Below, piece by piece: positions 11,031 to 22,868 of a stretch of 64,000 nucleotides of DNA (positions within the stretch are counted from its first letter, which is position 1; the number at the start of each line of letters is the position of its first letter). Both the position numbers and the translations under genes were made by a program. The stretch lies in assembly GCA_950295325.1 (NCBI GenBank), contig OX485803.1:36345554-36409553 (forward strand), written 5' to 3'. The notes below the pieces were generated by a model. The model saw only the letters and a program-made list of their open reading frames with translations. It was not told the DNA's origin and did no database searches. Source of the stretch: Polytrichum commune. Lineage: Eukaryota > Streptophyta > Polytrichopsida > Polytrichales > Polytrichaceae.

Positions 11031-11221
11031 CCTTAGTCATATTTTTCTACTTTGATTTTAACAGAACCCTAAACACAATGGCAAAATGGTTTACTTGGCA
11101 AGGGAAATATGCACATCCACGTCGGCGTTTTCTGCCACATAGGACGCCACCTTGGCAAGAAGGTAAGTATTTTACCCACCCTAGTCCATTCCCCCTATGT
11201 TGACCCTACGTGGACCCTATT

Positions 11222-11251
11222 GTGTCGTGACGGAGGGGTCCGTCACGACAC
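11222..11251. repeat. Hairpin, 13-bp stem
   Basis: The arms GTGTCGTGACGGA and TCCGTCACGACAC flank a four-G loop, followed by further TGACG/CGTCA words. It lies between the minisatellite and the retroelement fragment. Confidence 0.6.
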
Positions 11252-11307
11252 GACCTGACATGACGGCACGACACCGTCATGACGTCGCGATAGACAACCC
11301 TGGCCTT

Positions 11308-12435
11308 AGGCAACTGTGGACCCGGAAATATCCTCCGGGAGTTGGCCAAGCGGACAGACCGGAAACAGGTGGAGACCCTGGAGACGGAGAAGGCACAGGT
11401 GGCCGCTATGACCCGGGAGCTCGCCCGGAAGAGATCGGAGATCCGGAAGTACCAGGCGGAACAAACTGTGGTTCTAAGCCGGGTCCGAGAGTTGGTGGGC
11501 CATCTGGGAGAAGTCGTCAACAAGACGCACCTCTACGACCAACTGATGGAGTTAGCGGATCCGTCTTCCGCCTAGCAAATGCTCCAGATCCAAGTAAAGT
11601 ATTCCCGTTCGATGAAGGATCTGCTCAAGGAGATCCAGAAGCTGCTGCTGGGTGGTACCCCCAGGCGGATGCTTTATCTCGGTCGACCTGGATCTCCGAT
11701 GGGCACTCTGTACGAGGTTATTGGGGAGGTGGAACTAGTTCCGGCCTCATAGGCAGGTGTGGGGCCCAGTCAGCCAGCGGGTACTTCCCAGCCACCGGAA
11801 TCCGGAAGATTTCCGGATCGAGAGAAGACTCCTGTTCCGGAACGGACCCACTCATCCCTAGTTCGACAAAAGAGTACAGAACGGTCAGCCATGTCCGGAC
11901 GTGGACAATCACCGAATCCGGATCAGGGTAGGGCGTCAGGACGGTCCCGAACGCCGGAGAAGGCCAGAATTCCGGAAAGGATGAGGACGCCGGATTGGAT
12001 GAAGACTCCGGATAGGGGTAAGGCACCGGTGTCGCAGGTTTCGCCAGCTCCCGCTCTTGATTGTATGATAGTGGAGCCGTGGGCTCCTCCACCCTCACAC
12101 GCGATGTCCGCGAGGGATCCCCGGACGACTTCCGTCTCATGTGGCCGGAACAGGGAGCGGACCACTGGGAGTGTTTTTCCCCTGGCCAGAGGTCCTGGAA
12201 GGAGAAGAATGTTTCTGGTGCAGCACGGTCCAGATCAGGTGACGGACCGAGAGAGGATCCGTCAGCCGCCGACGATTCTGAGGAGGAGATCGCCCCCTCC
12301 CCAAACATGAGGAGGGTATTTACGAGGTTGCAGGAGCGACGACTTTTGACCCACGGAGGAGGCTCCTCCGCCATCAGCGGGCCCGCAAGCCATTCCAAGG
12401 ACGGGACGGCTTCGAAGAAGCACCGCAACACTTAG
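11308..12435 (+). pseudogene. gag-like protein fragment, frame-broken
   Basis: Starts at CGPGNILRELAKR, matching the minus-strand copy, then a coiled coil (ETEKAQVAAMTRELARK), VRELVGHLGE and KTHLYDQLMEL. It then shifts frame: the first frame stops at 11575 and later parts lie in other frames. The C-terminal part is Arg/Ser/Pro/Thr-rich (SRTPEKARIPERMRTP), then PSPNMRR and KKHRNT before a TAG at 12433. Both copies stop at the same place, which marks the authentic end of the protein. Multiple frame breaks make this copy non-functional. Confidence 0.65.
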
Positions 12436-12865
12436 ATTAGACTTAGGTAGATTAGCATTAGATAGTTCAGAATTAGGTAGGCAGAGTTTAGGATACCCCT
12501 TTTGAATTTTTTGGCAAAACTGTACATTCAAATTTTTGTCAGCGCGAAAAGCGGATCGAGATCCGGAAATTCTGCGAAGGACGCGTTTCCAGATTTCTCA
12601 CTGCCTGGGGTTTTCAGGGCGACCGCCTGGGCCGCCACCAATAGTTAGGGATTGTGGCCTCTACTTAAGGCTGAATAAGGAGCTTGAGAAGAGTTCTCTT
12701 CTCCGATGTTGTATGTTGTTGGTCCCTACTCAATAAAGCTCTAGGTCTCCATCTACTCTGACTTGTTTTGTGCACGGACTGTTAGGAGAATGTTGCAGAT
12801 CTAGAGGGAATGAATGAGTATGAAGTTTGGATAGGACAAAGGAGAGGAAACCCGGATCGGATCCG

Positions 12866-12897
12866 ACTACAATACTATGGATCCATAGTATTGTAGT
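12866..12897. repeat. Perfect 32-bp palindrome inside the LTR-like region
   Basis: ACTACAATACTATGGA is followed directly by its exact reverse complement, centred on the GGATCC at about 12881. It lies at the left edge of the first 281-bp direct-repeat unit. Confidence 0.8.
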
Positions 12898-13365
12898 GGG
12901 AAGGAAACCTCATTATTCCGGATGTCTGGGTAACGTCCATGTGAGATAGCCGTCATTAGGACTGGGTAAGATCAGGGAGGTGCCGGACTTACGTCATCCG
13001 ATCTTCTGAAGAGGTCTCACGGATCCTGGGCGGGGCAATCCGGAAAGTGGTACGGATCACCCAGTTATCTCATATTTAATAGAGCCTAAGTTCGTTGTAG
13101 CCGGATCGGTCTGTCAGAAGGTGGAGAGAAACTGGAACAGTTAGGATTCCGGTCTGGAGGTCATTTCCGGCGTGTAGTGGGAAGGAAACCTCATTATTCC
13201 GGATGCCTGGGTAACGTCCATGTGAGATAGCCGTCGTTAGGACTGGGTAAGATCAAAGAGGTGCCGGACTTACGCCATCCGACCTTCTGAAGAGGTCTCA
13301 CAGTCTTTGGGCGGGGTAATCCAGAAAATGGCACGGATCGCCCAGTTATCCCGGATTAACAGATC
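12893..13365. repeat. Direct repeat of about 190 bp, 281 bp apart, in the LTR-like region
   Basis: GTAGTGGGAAGGAAACCTCA at 12893 recurs at 13174, and similarity continues through GGGTAACGTCCATGTGAGATAG, TTCTGAAGAGGTCTCAC and CGCCCAGTTATC. The opposite-strand copy (47575-47920) carries the same internal duplication, so it predates the split of the two copies. Confidence 0.75.
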
Positions 13366-13815
13366 TCCGGCCGAATCTTGACCTTTTCTGTCGTTGTAGT
13401 TCCAGGAACCATCCGGATTCTCTGTGTGACCTGCCAGGAAAGATTAGGCCGATCCGGACTGGTTGTGAGAGAAATCCGGATTCTGACCATACAGGGACGT
13501 CTTCGCCGGATGAACCAAATCATCATTGGAGGTACGACATAGGTAGGTAGGTATTGAGGAAAGAGACATGTAGGAGTAAGACTTAATTATAGAGGTTCAT
13601 TCTGGAAGGCAAGTCCTGGAATAAGGAGTTCCAAAGGACTATCTGGATCCGGAAAGCCGATCCGGCCGGTGGTCGATTTTCAAGCAGGAAAAGAGGGTCC
13701 CTGACATCCTGCACTTCATAGAATCCCTAGACGATACTCGGATCATCCGGACAGACCGGATTAGGCATTGAAAAACGCCTATCCGGAACTTTTGGTGTTC
13801 GTGTGCTCCCACATG

Positions 13816-16376
13816 GAGGCTAAACTAACATCAGAGATATAATTGCAAATGCAATTTTGTGCTAAAAATTATTTTCATGAGGCAAGGACCTCTAAGGATG
13901 GGTTAAAAACGTGCAACCCGTTACGAAAAATATCCAAGATAAAAGGTCAAGGTTTCGACCACATGTCTTGTTAGCCTATTCCTCCTTGTAATGAGTTATG
14001 TGGCCTTTCAATGGCTCATGTAATTATGATGCAACCTAGAAGATTTCATAATTGTTGGAATTATTCTTGATAAGTTGAAGGTGTTTGCATCAACCTTGAA
14101 GAATTTGGAGTTTGGCTTTTTGACATGCTCGTTGTTAAGGGTTGTTGCTTAAAATGGAATTTTAAGAGGTTTTTTGATGCATGTGATTTGTTAACTTGCA
14201 CTCCATCCAACTCTACAAAATATTGTGGGTTGAGAGAGTCATACATTATCATGAGATAATTGTGGTGACAATTCTTTGAACATGGGTGTTTCAAATGTGA
14301 AAGATCTCATAACCTTTGCTCTCTTGCAAGACTTGACATCTTCAATTTCCCTCAACCAAGCGGAAATAATTTAGATTTGGTCTATGAGTTGTTAATCCTT
14401 GGAAACTTGAGATCGCCAAGTTTTTAAATTCTTATGATAATGGCTATTTACTTTGACATTTTGGCATGAGCATTTTGATAGCTTTAATTTCATCTTTCTT
14501 TTGAGCTGCAAGTAAAGAGAAAGAAGTTTTATAATTTTTCAAAATTGAAATTCCCAAGATTCAATTTTTTTGCATTTTGAGAAGTTTCCAAATCATTTTT
14601 AGGTCTTTGTCTTAGTTTTGGTCAAAGACTTATGTGTTTTTGCCTTGCACTCTCTATGTTCAAGATTTTAGTTTGAGCATTTAATTTGAAGACATCAATT
14701 GATGTTCAAAATCGTGCATTGGTGACATCCTCAAACTCTTTTGAGAGCGAGGGAATTTTTTAGCACATTTACTCTTTCAAAGTTTTGAAGAGGACTTCAA
14801 AAATATGTTTGTTGAAACTCCAACATGCAATGAAGAGGCCAAATAAGTATACAAACTTTTGTCATGTGAATATTAAGTGGATATGAAATTAAGAATAGAT
14901 TATTTGGAATTTCTTTCCATCATAACATTTAAAAATTATGCGTGTACTTTATCAATAAAAACATGCATATAATTGTTTCCCCATTAGTGCCTTCCATGTT
15001 TGGAGATTTCAAGGTTTAAGGATTTTGAATAGCTCTGGTGGATTCCAAAATTAAGCTTCCGTTGATCTTGGAATCTAAATTTCAATAGTTTTGAAAACCA
15101 AGGTTTTTTACATGTAAAGTCTACATATTTAATGCAGTTCAACATGTAAGCATCCCATATAAGATTCAAATAGAGAATATTTTTAAATTTTTTACCTCTT
15201 TGGTAGAGGTCTATTTTTCATAGCTAGCATGATATTTGATGATTTATGGTTTATCTTATTGATTAAAATAATAAAATAAACCTTGAAAGTGCATTCATGA
15301 TATGATGCAAGGAAATGATGCTCAAGGAGTGTAAGGCCCATGTACACTAAGAATTGAGTTGATTGAACACCACCCTTGAGAAAGTGCACATGTGATGTGA
15401 AAGCCTATGTGTAAATGCAACTAAGCTAAGATATAGAGAATTTCAATTCTCCGAGGGATGAATTCGGATTGAAGTTGTTTGTAGAGGTTATTATTATGCT
15501 TCTGCCACAAATTGAGTTCAAATTGTCCTTGATATCTCTCCTTGCTACGAGGTTCGTGAAGGATAAATTACAATAAATCACAACAAATCATAGATGTTGT
15601 TGCAAAGATGCCACACTCAACCCTACGACAATGTGCATTCTACAATGTTATTGTAACTAAATCAACTTTCGGCTACTCCACGTCAACTCATCCTTGTTGT
15701 CGTGTACCGCGTATTGGATTGTGTACATTGAAGGAATGAGAGCCGTCCATGAAACTTTCTAAATACACTTACATAGATAGTTTTTGAATTTGAAGCTACT
15801 CTTCATTGGTAAACTCATTGCTATTGTTCATTGTGAAGGTGTGAAAGTTTGGTAATCATTGTGGAAATTCCTATGATAAATGTGTGAATGTTGTGCCTCT
15901 TGCAAATTAACCACTATAGAAGGTGCATGAGGGAATTCAAGAAAACCCAACGTTACAAGGACTCGTGAGTTGTTGGGCGACAAACTTTGAAGCAATTCAC
16001 AAAGGGCACCATCAAAATGAGATACCTTCATTGGAAACCTTCACTACCTTCACTACCTTCACTACCTTCACTACCTTCACTAAAAACTGCCACCCTCACT
16101 GTAGCTTACTTATTGTCCAAACCTTTAGGTTCTTTGATTTGACTAGATGATACACATGCATTTGGCTCTGCCCAAACACAAGTCTTTGGAAATTTGAAGT
16201 TCAAATTCCCACCATGTTCTTTTCCATCCCTTTTCATCACACTCTCCACATTCGACTAGCCCCTCTTCTATACCTCATTGTGCACTTATAATTTGAGCAA
16301 ATTATGTTTGTGTCACGAGCTTTGTGACAAAACCATTAGCATTGTAGAGTCGCACACATGTAGGATGATGATGTTC
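13816..16376. other. AT-rich DNA, no gene seen
   Basis: No coding region is supported; the short open frames are scattered and have no recognisable motif. An ACCTTCACT microsatellite (five 9-bp units) lies at 16037-16082 just before the retroposon site. Confidence 0.5.
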
Positions 16377-16455
16377 AACTATGACTTCCCTTGCGCTGGC
16401 CTTTGGCCTTCTATCTCAAAAAAAAAAAAACAAAAAAAAAACTATGACTTCCCTT
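16377..16455 (+). mobile_element. Short 5'-truncated poly(A) retroposon with target-site duplication
   Basis: The 16-bp sequence AACTATGACTTCCCTT occurs at 16377-16392 and again at 16440-16455. Between them are 25 bp (GCGCTGGCCTTTGGCCTTCT and ATCTC) and an A-rich tail of about 23 bases. This is the structure of a severely 5'-truncated SINE-type insertion. A related unoccupied sequence (AATGACTTCCCTT) lies at 16773-16785 in a diverged duplicate of the flanking DNA. Confidence 0.75.
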
Positions 16456-18765
16456 CCTTCCATTGAACTCACATGAATCCTCCCAAGAACAAGGTTCATA
16501 TAGCATTTGGTTTCATATAGCTAAATTTGGATAAATATGTGGACATTTCATGTAGATAGTAGTACATAGTATATCATGCATGTCAATAATTGATCAATCT
16601 AAATTGTCACCTCACAGGACACAATCCACTTGTTAGTGGCAAATGTAAAATACTCTCACCATGAAGAAACTCTACACATCAAGTAATGCAATACATATTT
16701 TACTTTCGTCATTGGCTCGGTGACATAATCGTTTCACATAGTAAACGCACATGTAGGATGCTCATGTTTAGCAATGACTTCCCTTTTATTCCACTCACAT
16801 GAATCTTTGAGGAACGAAGTTTGTTGCATTTGCGTCCATATACCTAAATCAACAAAATATTGTAGAGAACCTGTTTGGAAGCACAAAGGTATTGAATGTA
16901 ACTGAGATGGAAACTTTTCTCTCTACACCCACTTCTTGTGGGATATGCGACATTCAATTACAAGATGATTTGCAAATTCTATTCATTCCCGAAGCCATTT
17001 GGCTCATAATTTTTAGAGCTCAAATGAATATCTTATTTATTATCAAAGAGAATATTCTTGTTCTCATCAAGAAGTCATCCAAGTGCCCATGAAGATTCAA
17101 AGTGCTCATAAAAAAACTACAAACTTTTGGCATATGGGGTATGAATCATTTGCACTTTTGCATTCCATGAAATTGGAACTACGTGAGACAACGTTAGTTT
17201 TTGGAGGAACATTCTTATGGTGCAACTACGCGTTCGAAATCTACATAGAATTTGTTACCATCTGTGAGCCCAAAAGCATGTGCCCACATGTGTTTTAAGG
17301 TCCTGGATGGACTAAGCTTGAGTTTAGATTTCAAATTACTTTATCAAAACTTAAAAAGAGTGAGTACCTCTAATCTAATCAAGATTAAAGGCTAGGTTAG
17401 GATATCAATAAATTTAGTATTGGGATGGGTAGATTTAAATTAGACGTCGTGCAATGTTTTTGGTGTATGCCTTGAGGCCTTAGAAGATGTGGTTGGTTTG
17501 TGAATTGAGTGAATTAGGTATTAGTGGTGTTCATTCAAAGGATAAGGGCTGGGTTTTAGAATCGGAATTGGGCCGTATCCCTGCCCATTTTGGGGGGTCT
17601 TCCGGGGTTTTAGAGATAAGTTGTGAGCTCGGTGAGAGGACCAAAGAGGACCAGGGGACCCCAAGTCGAAAAGATCAAGGGGATGCAAAAAACAACAGGA
17701 AAAACAAAGGAGAGAGAGACCAGGGCGGCGGCAGCCAGGGGGAAGCCGTGCCCAACAGGGGAGGCATTGCGGAAGATGGCGTAAGTAGTTGAGGAGGGGT
17801 TTGGTTTCGGATCAAGGCATTGCTGGTAGCAACTCATAGATGTGGTTGCTAATCAAGGCCAGGTTGTCAAAAGAGGAGCAAAACGTAGCTGAAGGATTGG
17901 GAGCTACAAGGCGGCCTGTAAGAGTGGACTGCCGTAATGTGAGGAAAGAGAATTGCCTGTGAGGAGGATATGGCTGCGAGGAGTGCACTGAATCTGTAAT
18001 GAAGGTCCGAGGAGCCTCGGCTGCTGGCAGGTTAGGGAAGGAGAGTGAAGGAAGGCGAATCCACGCTGGGGCTTGGCGCAACGTTTTGACATTGGAGGAT
18101 CGTGGGAATTTGGATAGCAGAGCCAGTAATAGACAATGTGGGTCGGGAGGCATTGGGAAGATTCAAGGTGGTTGCATTGTTGGCCGAATTGTTGCTCTGC
18201 AGATTAGTGAGTGGGGGAAGCACAACGCCCACGAGCTAACTAAGAGGCTCACATTAATTCGAACCAGAGGTGCGAGATTTGGCAATTCGGCCTTTTGATC
18301 AATGTTGGTCCTTGCTGGATTCTGCGAGTGATCCAGTGGGGAGGGGGAATTTGCAAGCCTCGGCGACTGAGGAGCTGCTCTCCCGCACCGCAGCGGTGAT
18401 GCTTTGACACAGAGGCCGAAATGGCCAACGTGGCTGCGGAAGAGATCAACACTAGATTCTGGGTTCAGCATGCGATTCAGCTGGGACGGGCAGACCCAGT
18501 GGAGGAACGGTGGTAGGCTGGGGCTGGCAGAGAGCTGAATCCCTTCCCGGAGCAGCGAACCGAGCACTGGATCCAAAAGGAGGACAACAAGTATGGGGGT
18601 GGAGCAACTCGGGACATTGGGGCAGCAGGAGAGTAGTATCCTAGCGGTAGTGAACAACCAACCTTACTGGGGGTGGTGTGGCTTGATTGATTAGAATTGT
18701 GGGGTAACACATTTAGGCAAGCTACATGTGTAAGTGGCGTTGCTTAAAGGCCCTTATAGGTTAGT
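16456..18765. other. No recognised gene; diverged duplication and GC-richer segment
   Basis: 16300-16530 and about 16720-16860 are diverged copies of each other (shared CACATGTAGGATG, ATGACTTCCCTT, CTCACATGAATC). From about 17480 to 18760 the sequence is more GC-rich and has open frames on both strands up to 164 codons, but none shows a recognisable domain and the frames overlap one another. It may be a decayed mobile element. Confidence 0.4.
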
Positions 18766-18820
18766 GTGAGGCCAAACCGCCCACCCTTAAGCGTCCTAGT
18801 CCGGGTGAGGGTATGACGAT
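18766..18820 (-). repeat. Dispersed about 45-bp repeat, copy 2 (inverted)
   Basis: The reverse complement reads CTCACCCGGACTAGGACGCT then TAAGGGTGGGCGGTTTGGCC and TCACAC. It is inverted relative to copies at 7975-8032 and 20345-20403. Confidence 0.65.
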
Positions 18821-19059
18821 CATATTCATATTCACCCTAGTTTGCTTTTCCTCAGTCATTCATTCCCATGACATCACACGTAACTTGGGTCACACAATTT
18901 ATTCAATAGTATGAGTACAAGCGTTGAGAAATGTTTTCTCTATTGGTGCGACTTTCACACCCTCTATCGGCTTCCCTAGCCACTACCTAGCTAATCCATC
19001 ATCTTAACTTAGGGTATTAAACCCCTCTAACCCCTCCCTCTAAATGTCCATTAGTCTAG

Positions 19060-19600
19060 ATGATATACCAGCAACTTAGTCTAACTGCCAACTGCCTCGT
19101 CCCAGCTGATACCAGCAACCTTGGTCTTAGTTGCCAACTACCTCGTCCCAACTAATTCCAGCAACCTTAGTCTTAGCTGCAAACTGCCTCGTCCCAGCTG
19201 ATTCCATCAACCTTGGTCTTAGTTGCCAACTGCCTCGTCCCAGCTGATTCCAGCAACCTTAGTCTAGCTGCAAACTGCCTGGTCCTAACTAATTCCAGCA
19301 ACCTTAGTCTAGTTGCCCACTACTTCGTCCCAACTGATACCAGCAACCTTAGGCTTAGCTGCAAACTGCCTCGTCCCAACTAATTCCAACAACCTTAGTC
19401 TAGTTGCCCACTACTTCGTCCCAACTGATTCCAGCAACCTTGGTCTTAGTTGCCAACTGCCTCGTCCCAACTAATTCTAGCACCTTAGTCTAGTTGCCCA
19501 CTGCTTCGTCCCAGCTGATTCCAGCAACCTTGGTCTTAGTTGCCAACTGCCTCGTCCCAGCTGATTCCAGCAACCCTAGTCTAGTTGCCCAAACTTCCCC
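19060..19600. repeat. Minisatellite, about nine units of roughly 60 bp
   Basis: The repeating phrase is GATTCCAGCAACCTTGGTCT, then TAGTTGCCAACTGCCTCGTC and CCAGCT, with diverged variants (CTAATTCCAGCAACCTTAGT, CCCACTACTTCGTCC). It ends near 19590 before plain AT-rich sequence. Confidence 0.8.
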
Positions 19601-20344
19601 TCTAAATACTATATTCTATAAATCCACTTTTATCAACTACATTTGCTAATCAACCATATTCTATAAGTCCCCTCTAATCACTACATTTTCTACCATACTA
19701 CACTACACCACCCATACTCACACACACCCACACACCCAAGGGAGAGAGAGAGAATGAGAGAGGAGGAAGGAAGATGAGAGAGGGCATCCCACAACCACGA
19801 CCTCTGTAACCTTTTCCTACTTAGTAGGAACTTATCCTATCCACTAACTCCTTACCCCCTAAACCAACAAGAACACGTTCTAATTCAAACATTTAAGCCA
19901 AGGCCCTTCCCCTTGCCTCATAAAACACTACTACTCTAATCAAAACACTCCCTAATGCCACTAATCCTCTACTTAACCACACAAAATGGCTTAAGGCCTA
20001 AACATAAATCCACACTAAGCCTCACTCTTTTTATACTTTTGATTGTTTCAATAACACTCCAATTGCAATTCTAAATAACTTCTAAACATAAAACAAATAT
20101 GAGCAACCATTTTGGGCTCATAATTAGCCTAGGGTAGTTTATGAATTTAGTAGTTGTGAGTTTAGGGGTTTAGATGAGGGTGTGGCGGTTTAAGAAAATC
20201 GCGTGTGGCAATAACCAGTGGGGAGGGGGTGTTTCTAAACGCTTGTGCCCCTGTGTTCTTTGAATAAGAGTTATGTGTTTGGTTTTTATATGGTCGGAAC
20301 TTTGATTGTTGCCCACGAAGTCAAGCAAGGTCAATCATCCACAT

Positions 20345-20403
20345 GTTAGGCCCGAGCTCTCACCCGGACTACGACGCACAAGGGTGGGAGTTTAGGCCTC
20401 ACA
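20345..20403 (+). repeat. Dispersed about 45-bp repeat, copy 3
   Basis: CTCACCCGGACTACGACGCA, then CAAGGGTGGGAGTTTAGGCC and TCACAC; same orientation as copy 1. It abuts the 3' end of the orphan LRR fragment. Confidence 0.65.
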
Positions 20404-22385
20404 CCATCCAAGTTTCAAGAGAGAGCAAACACATATGTCCCTGGGGTAATTATACCAAGCTTGTACATCTCTCCAAATCAAGCTTGCCAAAGAAGTGACA
20501 TTTCCAAGTCCTTCCGCTAATTTTGTCAAGATTGAACATCCCCTGCATTGAAACTCCATCAAATAAGTGTCCTTTCCAAGTTCCTCGGGTAGCTTTGTCA
20601 CGCTTGAACAATCACGCAAATCAAGCTTCGTCAAAGAAGTGAGGTTTCCAAGTCCCTCCGAAAATATTACCAACCTTAAACAACCCCTCAAATCAACCTC
20701 CCTCAAAGGAGCGAGGTTTCCAAGTCCTTCGGATACGATTGTCAAGCTTGACCATCCCTTCAATTTCAGCTTCGTCATTGAACACAGGCTTCCAAGTGTC
20801 TCGGGTAATGAAGTCAACCTTGAACATCCCCTCAAACCAATCATCGTCAAAGAACTGAGGTTTCCAAGTCCCTTCGGTAAGGTTATCAAGCTTCATCAAT
20901 TCTACAATTGAAACTCCACCAAAGAATGAGGTTTCCAAGTTCCTTGGCAAATATTGTCAAACTTGAACATCCAGACAAATTAAGCTCCGTCAAAGAAGTG
21001 AGGTTTCCAAGTCCCTCCGGTTATGTTGTCAAGCTTGAACAATCACGCAAATCAAGCTTCGTCAAAGAAATTAGGTTTCCAAGTGCCTCCGGTAATGTTG
21101 TCAAACTTGAACATCCCCGCAAAACAATCTTCCTCAAAGAAATGAGGTTTCCAAGTCCCTCGAGTATTGTTGTCCAACTTAAACATAGCCGCAAATCAAT
21201 CTCCGTCAAAGAAATGAGATTACCAAGTCCCTCGGGTAATGTTGTCAAACCTAAACATCCCCGCAAAATAATCTTCGTCAAAGAAGTGAGGTTTCCAAGT
21301 TCCTCGGGTAATGTTGTCAATCTTCTACATCCCTGCAAATCAATCTCTGTCAAAGAAGTGAGGTTTCCAAGTCCCTCGGGTGACGTTGTCAAGCTTGAAC
21401 AATAATGCAAATTAATCTTCGCCACAGAAGTGAGGTTTCCAAGTTCCTCGGGTAATGTTGTCAATCTTCTACATCCCTGCAAATCAATCTCTGTCAAAGA
21501 AGTGAGGTTTCCAAGTCCCTCGGGTGACGTTGTCAAGCTTGAACAATAATGCAAATTAATCTTCGCCACAGAAGTGAGGTTTCCAAGTCCCTCGGGGAGT
21601 GTTGTCAAACTAGAACATCCCCATAAAGTAATCTTCCTCAAAGAAGTGAGGATTCCAAGTCCCTCATGTAATGTTGTCAATCTTCTACATCCGAGCAAAT
21701 CAATCTCCGTCAAGGAAGTGAGGTTTCCAAGTCCTTCGGGTAAGGTTGTCAAACTTGAACATCCCCGCAAATCAATCTTCGTTAAAGAAGTGAGGTTTCC
21801 AAGTCCTTCGGGTAATGTTGTCAAGGTTGAACAATAATGCAAATCAATCTCCCTCAAAGAAGTGAGGTTTCCAAGTCGCTTGGGTAATGTTGCCAATCTG
21901 GAATATCCCCTCAAATGAATCTCCGTCAAATAAGTGAGGTTTCCAAGTCCCTTGGGTAATGTTGTCAAGCTCCAACATTCCCCCAAATGAATCTCCATCA
22001 AAGAAGTGAGGTTCCCAAGTCCTCGGGTAATGTTGTCAAACTTGAACATCCCCCCAAATGAATCTTCGCCAAAGAAGTGGAGTTTCCAAGTCCCTCGGGT
22101 AATGTTGTCAAGCTAGAACATTCCCGCAAATCAATCTCCGTTAGAGAAGAGAGGTTTCCGAGTCCTTCGGGTAATGTTTCCAATCTTGAACATCCCCACA
22201 AATTAATCTCCGTCAAAGAAGTGAGGTTTCCAAGTCCCTCGGGTAATGTTGTCAAACTTGAACATCCCCGCAAATTAATCTCCGTCAAAGAAGTGAGGTT
22301 TCCCAGTCCTTCGAATAAGGTTGTCAAATTTGAACATCCTTGCAAATCAATATTCGTCAACGAAGTGAGGTTTCCAAGTGGACGA
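20392..22385 (-). pseudogene. Orphan leucine-rich-repeat fragment
   Basis: About 27 LRR units of 24 codons (consensus LPEGLGNLTSLTEIDLxGCS) run on the minus strand from 22385 to about 20450. They are split over at least four frames (22585-21998, 22049-21021, 20950-20693, 20889-20392) by small indels. No NB-ARC or kinase module lies upstream: the repeat block starts abruptly at about 22385 in unrelated sequence and a plus-strand gene begins at 22869. The units closely match the LRR exon at 38.4-42.6 kb, so this is a duplicated or broken resistance-gene fragment. The antisense strand is also open over long stretches because of the 72-bp period. Confidence 0.75.
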
Positions 22386-22818
22386 CACTTGTATGTGAGC
22401 GGAGAGCATAGATGAAATAAAAATAGCAAACCTTCCAGATAAAAATAGGACTGTTTTAAAAATAGACAAGAATATACCTGGAATATTTCAGAATCTGCCA
22501 AAATTAGAAAAAAATTGGACCTATTTCCGTGGGAATTATAGGTAATAAAATAAACAAAAATGCCCTGAAATTGAAATGGTCTCACTAAGTTTGGAGACCG
22601 CGAGGTGGTTGAATTGTTAAAACCATGGATGATTATAAGAAAAAATCAATGAAAATGGATTTTCTGAGATTGGTATAATTGAAGAATGAGTCAATCAAAA
22701 TACAAAGGAATCAAAATAATCAACTTCCTTCGTTTTTATTCATCACTTTTCTCTTTGTCTTATATGTGAGTCTACTCTATAGCTTGGACTTTAGCAATTA
22801 TCGTTTGTGGCCGAATAA

Positions 22819-22827
22819 ATTATATAT
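22819..22827 (+). promoter_or_regulatory. TATA box of the small acidic gene, copy 2
   Basis: ATTATATATTGGACTCATAC lies about 45 bases upstream of the ATG at 22869; the paralogue at 3219 has a similar TATATAT and GACTCATAC arrangement. Confidence 0.45.
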
Positions 22828-22868
22828 TGGACTCATACCCAACATCATTGTATATACACTTGCATACA

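Larger units (their letters stand above)
11300..13815 (+). mobile_element. 5'-truncated gag-type retroelement, plus strand
   Basis: This fragment begins abruptly in the coding part, at sequence matching the middle of the minus-strand element at 47.6-50.6 kb, and continues through the gag-like C-terminus into a long-terminal-repeat-like region. That region starts near 12537 (TGTCAGCG, the same word as at 48271-48278) and contains CTACTTAAGGCTGAATAAGG and a CTCAATAAAGCTCT polyadenylation-type signal near 12730. No reverse transcriptase, integrase or protease is present in either copy, so it is a gag-only, presumably non-autonomous type. Confidence 0.6.

Noticed and set aside
9791-11203. Long Gly/Arg and Pro/Ser frames up to 401 codons
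   Set aside because: Low-complexity translation of the inverted GC-rich minisatellite.
17487-18710. A cluster of 60-164 codon ORFs on both strands
   Set aside because: They overlap each other, lack motifs or splice signals, and look like chance frames in a decayed repeat.
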